The notes beneath the pieces are model-generated. The model ran no database searches and was not told the DNA's origin. It saw only the letters and a list, made by a program, of their open reading frames with translations. Of a stretch of 5,030 bases of DNA, positions 1 through 5,030 are shown piece by piece. A program made the position numbers and the translations under genes. How positions within the stretch are numbered: the first letter of the stretch is position 1; every line of letters starts with the position of its first letter. Origin of the DNA: Flavobacteriales bacterium UBA1694. GTDB taxonomy: Bacteria > Bacteroidota > Bacteroidia > Flavobacteriales > Weeksellaceae. Location of the stretch: the NCBI GenBank assembly GCA_002319955.1, contig DCJS01000052.1:8530-13559 (forward strand), in the 5' to 3' direction.

Positions 1-35
1 TCGATTGAGGATTTGTTTTCTATATGGAAATGCCC

Positions 36-1640
36 TTAAAGAGAAGGTCCAGCTTTGATCAAACGCTCTCCTTCTGGAGTGCTCGTGTATTTCTCAAAAT
101 TCTTGATGTAACGCGCCGCTAAGTCTCTCGCCTTAACTTCCCATTTTGCCTCATTTTCATAAGTCGCGCGGGGATCTAGTAGCCCTTCAGACACATTTGG
201 AAGTGCCGTTGGAATCACTAGGTTCATTACCGGTATAACGGCCTTTTCGGCCTTATCAATTGAGCCATCAATAATAGCATCAATAATGGCTCTGGTATCT
301 TTTAGAGAAATTCTTTTACCAGTTCCATTCCAGCCTGTATTCACTAAGTAAGCTTTCGCTCCATGCTCGTGCATTTTACCAATCAATGTCTTAGAATACA
401 TTGTAGGATGCAGCGTTAAAAAGGCTTCGCCAAATGCTGGTGAAAATGACGGTTGCGGCTCAGTAATTCCTCGTTCAGTCCCTGCTAATTTAGAGGTATA
501 CCCACAAAGGAAATGGTACTGCGCTTGGTCTTCATCTAAAATTGATACTGGCGGGAGCACCCCGAAGGCATCGGCCGAAAGATAAACTACTTTTTTTGCA
601 TGGCCTGCTTTTGAAGGCAGGACAATTTTTGAAATATGGTGTATTGGGTAAGATACTCTTGTGTTTTCAGTGATGCTTTTATCAGAAAAATCGCAAACAC
701 CATTTTCATCTACAACCACGTTTTCAAGTAAGGCATCCCGACGGATCGCTTTAAAGATGTCTGGTTCTTTCTCCTCGGATAAATCAATAACTTTTGCATA
801 ACAGCCGCCTTCGAAATTGAAAACGCCATTCTCATCCCAACCGTGCTCATCGTCTCCAATTAAATATCTTTTTGGATCCGCAGATAAGGTTGTTTTACCG
901 GTTCCTGACAAACCAAAGAACAGGGCAACATCACCCTCTTCACCCACATTAGCAGAACAGTGCATGGAGGCAATTCCATTTAAGGGCAAGTAATAATTCA
1001 TAATTGAAAACATCCCCTTCTTCATTTCGCCACCGTACCAGGTTCCACCGATGATCTGAATTTTTTGAGTTAAGTCGAACATTACAAAATTCTCAGAATT
1101 TAATCCCTGAGCCTCCCACTGAGAGTTCGTCGTTTTCGAGCCGTTCAGGATAACGAAATCCGGTTCACCATAATGCTCTATTTCATACGATGAAGGGCGG
1201 ATAAACATGTTGGTCACGAAGTGAGCCTGCCATGCGACCTCAACAATAAATCGTACTTTAAGTCTTGTGTCTGGATTGGTCCCACAAAAGGTATCCACCA
1301 CGTATAGTTTTTTCGCTTGAGAAAGTTGGTCGACAACTAAATCTTTACAGTGTGCAAATAGTTCTGGAGTGGTTGGTAAGTTCACACTTCCATCCCAGTA
1401 AATGGTGTCTTTAGTCACGTCATCTAGAACAATGTACCGGTCCTTAGGGCTTCTGCCAGTGAACTCTCCTGTTTGTACAGAAATTGCTCCAGACTCAGTA
1501 AGTACGCCCTTTTCAAAGCCTTCGTTCTGCGCGCAGACCTCAGCTTTGTAAAGCGCTTCAAATGACGGGTTATAAATAACTTCTTCATACCCCTTAATCC
1601 CCATCTCACGCAGCTGCTGAATGATTTGATTGTTTCTCAT
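36..1640 (-). CDS. pckA: ATP-dependent phosphoenolpyruvate carboxykinase
   Basis: Cytosolic enzyme interconverting oxaloacetate + ATP and PEP + CO2 + ADP; it is the entry step of gluconeogenesis and in some bacteria also runs toward CO2 fixation. The 534-residue product has the full length usual for the ATP-dependent family (about 530-540). Visible motifs, in order: TGRSPKD (61-67, Arg63 for oxaloacetate binding), GGEMKKG (203-209, metal- and substrate-binding lysines), MHCSAN (226-231, metal-ligand His227), the P-loop GLSGTGKT (243-250), the metal-binding GDDEHGWD (262-269), and ENTRVSYP (325-332, catalytic-site Arg328). All key residues are present, so it should be active. The P-loop form GLSGTGKT marks the ATP class rather than the GTP class. 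ATG start at 1640 gives an N-terminus that lines up with the E. coli enzyme (YNPS near residue 24). It ends in TAA. It lies 129 bp after the GHMP kinase gene and has a promoter-like box of its own, so it is probably transcribed separately. Confidence 0.98.
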   Translation of the reverse strand: MRNNQIIQQLREMGIKGYEEVIYNPSFEALYKAEVCAQNEGFEKGVLTESGAISVQTGEFTGRSPKDRYIVLDDVTKDTIYWDGSVNLPTTPELFAHCKDLVVDQLSQAKKLYVVDTFCGTNPDTRLKVRFIVEVAWQAHFVTNMFIRPSSYEIEHYGEPDFVILNGSKTTNSQWEAQGLNSENFVMFDLTQKIQIIGGTWYGGEMKKGMFSIMNYYLPLNGIASMHCSANVGEEGDVALFFGLSGTGKTTLSADPKRYLIGDDEHGWDENGVFNFEGGCYAKVIDLSEEKEPDIFKAIRRDALLENVVVDENGVCDFSDKSITENTRVSYPIHHISKIVLPSKAGHAKKVVYLSADAFGVLPPVSILDEDQAQYHFLCGYTSKLAGTERGITEPQPSFSPAFGEAFLTLHPTMYSKTLIGKMHEHGAKAYLVNTGWNGTGKRISLKDTRAIIDAIIDGSIDKAEKAVIPVMNLVIPTALPNVSEGLLDPRATYENEAKWEVKARDLAARYIKNFEKYTSTPEGERLIKAGPSL

Positions 1641-1670
1641 AAATTACTATTTTTTCAATTTTTTCTTCAA
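1641..1670 (-). promoter_or_regulatory. A-rich leader of pckA without Shine-Dalgarno
   Basis: The 30 bases before the pckA ATG are almost all A and T on the coding strand, with two copies of TTGAA each followed by a run of A. No AGGAGG-like sequence is present. Bacteroidota commonly start translation without a Shine-Dalgarno and favour A-rich upstream sequence, so this fits a normal translation initiation region for the phylum. The exact 5' end of the transcript is inferred from the nearby -7 box. Confidence 0.45.
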
Positions 1671-1675
1671 GATTC

Positions 1676-1683
1676 CAAATTTA
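1676..1683 (-). promoter_or_regulatory. Putative Bacteroidota -7 promoter box for pckA
   Basis: The minus strand reads TAAATTTG, an exact match to the Bacteroidota housekeeping sigma consensus TAnnTTTG. It lies 35 bp upstream of the pckA ATG, which would give a leader of roughly 30 nt. No clear TTG is found at the -33 position (about 17-23 bp further upstream), so the promoter may be weak or depend on an activator. The box is intergenic, which makes it more credible than chance copies inside genes. Confidence 0.45.
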
Positions 1684-1713
1684 CACTTATTGGAAATTTT
1701 TCGTAGGGGAAAG

Positions 1714-1736
1714 TTAATGATATTAATCAGATATCA
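1714..1736. repeat. AT-rich inverted repeat upstream of pckA promoter box
   Basis: Two overlapping dyads lie in the intergenic gap. TTAAT-GAT-ATTAA covers 1714-1726, and TGATAT-N7-ATATCA covers 1718-1736. The second is centred near 1727, about 45-50 bp upstream of the -7 box, a position typical of activator sites. As an RNA hairpin it would be weak, and it is not followed by a U-tract on the minus strand, so an intrinsic terminator is unlikely. It could be an operator, but AT-rich dyads this short also arise by chance. Confidence 0.3.
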
Positions 1737-1769
1737 CAAAAACAAGAAATACAGCTAGAACACTGTCTA

Positions 1770-2675
1770 TCAACCGATTATATCGGACCATTCGAAAATG
1801 GTGTTAAAACCTTTGCTCTGAAAATAGCTCTGATAGCCCTCAAATTTACAGCTCATTACAAAATCTCCGCCCCATGCGCCTAAGCTTTTCACAAAGACTG
1901 GAGCGTCAGAAAAATAGAGTTGTTTGGCGGTATTGAGCCCCAGATGCGCCGAGAGCAAGTTTTCATGGCGCTGCATTAAGTCGCAGAACGCCTTTAAAGT
2001 TTGAGCGCCTAGGACGCTTTTTGTGATATTTGTAAATTCAGAGACCAAGTTCACCGAAATTGGTTTATCCCGGTATAATTTTATGCCTTCACGGGAATTT
2101 TGTTTCCGATTGAGGTGGATAAATAGAAGCTCATTTTTGAATGCAAAATCAAGATCCTTAATTAGAACAACCCTCTCAGACTCCCTATTCTGATAAAGAA
2201 GGGGTTTCTTTTCCTGGGCTACGGCAATATCATACCCACTTCCTCCTAAGGCCTCCTCGTTTAAGCGGTAGGGATCAATAGCGGCCCAGTTGGCCAGATT
2301 ATTCAAAAGTGTTGAACTGCTTCCAAGTCCATAATCGGCAGGAAACTGAAGCGTTGTTTTTAAGTGGTAGGAATCCGTACCCTTTAGAACTCGAGCGGAG
2401 TACTGCTGGACAAGCTTTAAAACTTTCACAACAAAACTTGAGGCTTTGATATCATTTGTTTCTATGACCTCCCAATTCAAATAGTTGATCGTACAGCAAA
2501 GCCAGAGAGACTCTTGGTGGTACGCCTCCCAATGGACAAGGTGTTTGGAGTCCAAGGTCTGAGTAAAGTGAAGTTCCTGCCCCCATTTCGTAGGCACAGC
2601 AAGGGCTAGAGCTCCGTCTAAAACAACATATTCGCTCGTGAGTAGTAGCTTTCCTGGTGAAAACAAAACCCCCAT
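1770..2675 (-). CDS. GYDIA-family GHMP kinase, probable mevalonate-pathway kinase
   Basis: A small-molecule kinase of the GHMP superfamily, 301 residues. Motif 1 is SPGKLLLTSEYVVLDGALAL (6-25), with Lys9 and Glu15 at positions used in mevalonate and phosphomevalonate kinases. Motif 2, the phosphate-binding loop, is GLGSSST (116-122). The signature GGSGYDIA (144-151) carries the probable catalytic base Asp149. Motif 3 is the variant GAWGGD (266-271). SEY in motif 1 and GSGYDIA resemble phosphomevalonate kinases (GEY, GSGFDVA) more than mevalonate kinases, but the substrate cannot be fixed from sequence; it is inferred that the protein phosphorylates mevalonate or phosphomevalonate in the cytosol for isoprenoid synthesis, as Flavobacteriia commonly use that pathway. 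The ATG at 2675 places motif 1 at the very N-terminus, as expected, and follows fabD by 10 bp, so translation probably depends on the shared transcript. No Shine-Dalgarno is visible. It ends in TGA. Confidence 0.88.
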   Translation of the reverse strand: MGVLFSPGKLLLTSEYVVLDGALALAVPTKWGQELHFTQTLDSKHLVHWEAYHQESLWLCCTINYLNWEVIETNDIKASSFVVKVLKLVQQYSARVLKGTDSYHLKTTLQFPADYGLGSSSTLLNNLANWAAIDPYRLNEEALGGSGYDIAVAQEKKPLLYQNRESERVVLIKDLDFAFKNELLFIHLNRKQNSREGIKLYRDKPISVNLVSEFTNITKSVLGAQTLKAFCDLMQRHENLLSAHLGLNTAKQLYFSDAPVFVKSLGAWGGDFVMSCKFEGYQSYFQSKGFNTIFEWSDIIG

Positions 2676-2685
2676 GGCTCGCGAT

Positions 2686-3564
2686 TTATATGGCTGAGGT
2701 CACTTCCGCCTGCCCATCGATTTTTCGAATAAGTCCCTGAAGGGTTTTCCCCGGTCCTACTTCCATAAACAAGCTTGCGCCGTCCTTCACCATATTTTGA
2801 ACACTTTGAGTCCACTTCACGGGTCCGGTGAGTTGAGCAATCAAATTCTCTTTGATTTGATTTTCATCAGTTACAGGAAGCGTCGAAATGTTTTGGTAAA
2901 CTGGAAGCGTCGCTTTTCTAAATTTAGTAGCTTCAATCGCTGCCGCTAAACGGTCTTGCGCGGGCTGCATTAAAGGTGAATGAAAGGCCCCATTTACAGG
3001 TAAAATTAAGGCTCTCTTTGCCCCAGCTTCTTTTAACTTTTCACAGGCCATTTCAACGGCTGCGGTTTCTCCAGATATCACAAGCTGTCCAGGACAATTG
3101 TAATTTGCAGGAACCACGATACCTTCAATCTGCGAACATACTTCCTCTACAATCGAATCTTGCAGCCCTAAAATCGCTGCCATGGATCCCGGATTACTAT
3201 CACAAGCTTCTTGCATGGCTAGAGCTCTAGCAGAAACGAGCTTAAGTCCGTCTTCAAACGATAGTACACCGTTGGCGACTAAGGCTGAGAATTCCCCAAG
3301 TGAATGCCCAGCGACCATTTCAGCGCCCAGGGCGTTGATCGCTTTAACTGCCGCGACAGAATGGATAAAGATGGCCGGTTGGGTGATACTTGTTTTTGTT
3401 AAATCCTCTTGCGTTCCACTGAACATCGTGGATAGAATATTAAATCCTAGAATCTCATTTGCATACTCCATCAAATCTTTGATGTCTTTCCTAGAATCAT
3501 ACAATTCTTTTCCCATGCCAACGAATTGTGACCCTTGGCCGGGAAACACTAATGCTTTCTTCAT
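2686..3564 (-). CDS. fabD: Malonyl-CoA:acyl carrier protein transacylase (FabD)
   Basis: Moves the malonyl group from malonyl-CoA to holo-ACP, supplying the extender unit for type II fatty acid synthesis in the cytosol. The 292-residue product is close to the family length (E. coli about 309). Motifs: FPGQGSQ (7-13, oxyanion-hole Gln10), the nucleophile elbow GHSLGE (86-91, Ser88), SAR (111-113, Arg113 that binds the malonyl carboxylate), FHSPLM (194-199, catalytic His195), AQLTGPVKW (243-251, Gln244 matching E. coli Gln250), and EVGPGKTLQGL (268-278). The Arg and the GHSLGE form point to malonyl specificity. A stand-alone protein rather than a polyketide synthase domain is indicated by its length and by the absence of flanking synthase domains. 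The ATG at 3564 directly precedes the conserved KKALVFPGQGSQ start. It sits 39 bp after the LysM gene and 10 bp before the GHMP kinase, away from other fab genes as far as the window shows. Confidence 0.97.
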   Translation of the reverse strand: MKKALVFPGQGSQFVGMGKELYDSRKDIKDLMEYANEILGFNILSTMFSGTQEDLTKTSITQPAIFIHSVAAVKAINALGAEMVAGHSLGEFSALVANGVLSFEDGLKLVSARALAMQEACDSNPGSMAAILGLQDSIVEEVCSQIEGIVVPANYNCPGQLVISGETAAVEMACEKLKEAGAKRALILPVNGAFHSPLMQPAQDRLAAAIEATKFRKATLPVYQNISTLPVTDENQIKENLIAQLTGPVKWTQSVQNMVKDGASLFMEVGPGKTLQGLIRKIDGQAEVTSAI

Positions 3565-3603
3565 AATTTATTTAGTAAATCAAGGAATTTGTTTTTTTTA
3601 GAT
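3565..3603 (-). other. Short AT-rich spacer before fabD
   Basis: This gap is 39 bp with only 6 G/C bases, including a run of eight A on the coding strand. There is no TAnnTTTG box and no stable hairpin, and no Shine-Dalgarno is seen before the fabD ATG. The A/T-rich bases next to the start suit Bacteroidota translation initiation. The absence of a terminator or promoter supports read-through from the LysM gene into fabD. Confidence 0.4.
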
Positions 3604-5030
3604 CTAGGGCATAAGTCGTACAACTCGATACCCTGTGTTTATGTACGCACCATTTCTTTTTGCGCGTACATATTCAAATTTAGTCGCAAGCTGCGTTTGC
3701 ACCTTTTCTATTTGTTTAAAAACTTCCCCATTTTTGTTTTCTCGACTTAAGATATCATTAACCACGTCAAAACCGATAATCGCATATTTTGAGGGCGTTT
3801 TGCAGTACTTGGCTTGATAGGCCGCCAAAATCTCCTTCTCAAATTTTCCGTCCGTATTGACTGTTCGGTCCATTAAATAGATAAGACTAGCCTGGCTAAG
3901 AGCATCCAATTGGGATTCGAAAATACTGTTGTAGTACAAACTAAATGCGCGCATACCCTTAATCTCACTAGAAAGTTCAATCATGCGTCTTCCAAAGGCT
4001 GTTCCTAGCGCATCGTTATTAGAGGCGAGTATGGCAATGACAGGCGCAGGTTGTCCTGTCATCATGTTGGTTTCGCTCAGAATATCCGCCGCCGTGGTTA
4101 CAATGGTAATATTTGGGCTTTTAAGTGCTTTCTCTAGTCCGGTACGCACTCTATTTGCCAGTGTTTTATCAGAATCTGATAAAATGTAAATTTTCTGATT
4201 ATTGTAAACGGCCTTAGTCTCTTCAACAATTTTATCTGCATAGACAGCATCCTGCGTTTCAACAATAATTAAATTACTATAGTCATGAAGATCTTCAGAA
4301 TTGGCAAACGGCGCAACCACAGGAATCTTTTCGGATTCAACGTAGCTTAGTACATCTAAGATCCCTGATTTAAAAAATGGACCAATGATTAAATCGGTGT
4401 TTTCTTTATTAATTTGATCTAAGCTCTTTTTGAAACTTGATTCATTCCCTGCGTCAACGACATTGATGTTCAACTTTTGGCCCTGACTTGCGTTACGCTC
4501 TATAGCTAATTTGGCTCCTGTTAAAAAATCACTGGCTAAACTGCGGTATTTACTTTCCCCGGAATCAAATCCGAATGGAAGCATTAAAACGACATTTAAT
4601 TGGTCCCCAGACTTTTTTACATACTGCGAATCAATTTTTCTGATATTCAAAACCATGCCCGCCTTCAATCCCTGGGTTAAGGAAGGATTTAGAGACAGCA
4701 GTTGGTCTAAACTAATTTTAAATTCGTTTAGTATCCCAAAAACAGTATCTCCAGTTCTAACTGTATAGGTTAAATAGTCCCCAGACTCAGACAAAGACTC
4801 TTGCTTGGTCTGAGAGCCTAGAGGCTCTGATTCTTTTTGTACACCTTGAGTTTGTTCTTCGGATTGCTTTGCGACAGATGTCTCTGAATTCCCTTGCACA
4901 ACTAATAGATCTCCCGGTTGAAGGCCCTTGGCTTCAAGTCCTGGATTTAGAGCGAAAAGCTCCTGCTGAGAGAGTTTGAATTTTCGAGTGATCCGGTAAT
5001 AATTATCCCGCACCTGCACCTCATAGCGCT
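3604..5030 (-). CDS. LysM and periplasmic-binding-fold envelope protein (5' end cut off)
   Basis: C-terminal 475 or so residues of an envelope protein; the reading frame is open to the window edge, so the true start, a likely signal peptide and perhaps further LysM repeats lie outside. A LysM domain begins with YEVQVRDNYY at the edge and runs to about 4891; a second (TYTVRTGDTVFGI...) covers about 4770-4636. Between them is a Ser/Glu/Gln-rich linker (about 4890-4780). LysM binds N-acetylglucosamine-containing peptidoglycan, so a periplasmic, wall-bound location is inferred. From about 4600 to 3640 the protein has a type I periplasmic-binding fold: a first strand NVVLMLPFG, IIGPFFKSG, IPVVAPFAN, and the C-terminal FEKEILAAYQAKY...GFDVV typical of LivK-like proteins. 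No ABC transporter genes are beside it. The GPFFK segment recalls LpoA/YraM-type PBP1-like domains, which activate peptidoglycan synthases. Exact function is unknown. A GTG at 5017-5019 is inside the first LysM and is not the real start. It ends in TAG, 39 bp before fabD. Confidence 0.9.
   Translation of the reverse strand, partial: RYEVQVRDNYYRITRKFKLSQQELFALNPGLEAKGLQPGDLLVVQGNSETSVAKQSEEQTQGVQKESEPLGSQTKQESLSESGDYLTYTVRTGDTVFGILNEFKISLDQLLSLNPSLTQGLKAGMVLNIRKIDSQYVKKSGDQLNVVLMLPFGFDSGESKYRSLASDFLTGAKLAIERNASQGQKLNINVVDAGNESSFKKSLDQINKENTDLIIGPFFKSGILDVLSYVESEKIPVVAPFANSEDLHDYSNLIIVETQDAVYADKIVEETKAVYNNQKIYILSDSDKTLANRVRTGLEKALKSPNITIVTTAADILSETNMMTGQPAPVIAILASNNDALGTAFGRRMIELSSEIKGMRAFSLYYNSIFESQLDALSQASLIYLMDRTVNTDGKFEKEILAAYQAKYCKTPSKYAIIGFDVVNDILSRENKNGEVFKQIEKVQTQLATKFEYVRAKRNGAYINTGYRVVRLMP
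4636..4770 (-). other. Complete LysM domain within the envelope protein
   Basis: The encoded segment opens with YTVRTGDTVFGI, has the middle SLDQLLSLNPSL, and closes with LKAGMVLNIRK. This is the classic LysM order: YxVxxGDTxxxI, then LxxLNP, then LxxGxxLxI, in about 45 residues. It is the clearest domain of the protein and the basis for predicting peptidoglycan binding. The preceding copy at the window edge is more diverged, with VRDNYYRI in place of VxxGDTxxxI. Confidence 0.9.

Noticed and set aside
24..113. Short plus-strand frame starting with the ATG at 24-26 as a downstream gene.
   Set aside because: About 30 codons, almost wholly antisense to the conserved 3' end of pckA, with no supporting motif.
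1424..1609. A 61-codon minus-strand frame inside pckA.
   Set aside because: It is in another frame of the conserved pckA coding sequence, Arg/Lys/Leu-rich with no motif; a shadow frame.
1714..1736. Intrinsic terminator for the fabD-kinase transcript.
   Set aside because: The stem is only 5-6 A/T-rich pairs and the minus strand continues with TTAACTTTCCCC rather than a U-tract.
2976..3601. Plus-strand open frames across fabD (2976-3230 and 3182-3601) as genes.
   Set aside because: They lie antisense to a fully conserved fabD, overlap one another, and their translations show no recognisable domain. They are shadow frames.
3675..3682. A second TAAATTTG on the minus strand, 111 bp upstream of the fabD ATG, as a fabD promoter.
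   Set aside because: It is formed by codons of the LysM protein (Ala-Thr-Lys-Phe-Glu), has no TTG at the -33 distance, and would give a long leader. Chance is likely, though an internal promoter is not excluded.
3635..4768. Plus-strand frames opposite the LysM gene (3635-3817, 3983-4189, 4511-4768).
   Set aside because: They are antisense to conserved domains and have no plausible start context or domain content.
5017..5019. GTG as the start codon of the LysM protein.
   Set aside because: The frame continues upstream to the window edge and those codons (Tyr-Glu-Val) complete the first LysM domain, so the gene starts outside the window.

Overview
The window looks like a piece of a Flavobacteriia (Bacteroidota) chromosome. 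Three things suggest this: a GHMP kinase carrying the GYDIA signature typical of that group, a LysM protein fused to a periplasmic-binding fold, and A-rich leaders without Shine-Dalgarno sequences together with a TAnnTTTG-type promoter box. The species cannot be named from this stretch. All four genes lie on the minus strand, coding density is high, and there is no sign of mobile DNA, CRISPR, tRNA or rRNA.

In transcription order (right to left): (1) 5030-3604 is a LysM/periplasmic-binding-fold envelope protein whose 5' end lies outside the window. (2) 3564-2686 is fabD, malonyl-CoA:ACP transacylase, 39 bp downstream. (3) 2675-1770 is a GYDIA-family GHMP kinase, only 10 bp after fabD and almost certainly co-transcribed with it. 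(4) A 129-bp gap (1769-1641) holds an AT-rich inverted repeat, a good Bacteroidota -7 box and an A-rich leader. (5) 1640-36 is pckA, ATP-dependent PEP carboxykinase, probably its own transcription unit. Only 35 bp remain after pckA, with no recognisable element.

Functionally, the first three genes can be read as an envelope-precursor group: a wall-associated protein, the enzyme that makes malonyl-ACP for fatty acids, and a probable mevalonate-pathway kinase feeding isoprenoids (including the undecaprenyl carrier, quinones and carotenoids). pckA is central carbon metabolism, interconverting oxaloacetate and PEP. All three complete genes keep their catalytic motifs and none is broken. I see no clearly new system. 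The least characterised parts are the LysM/binding-fold protein, which resembles LpoA-type regulators more than a transporter subunit, and the exact substrate of the GYDIA kinase.
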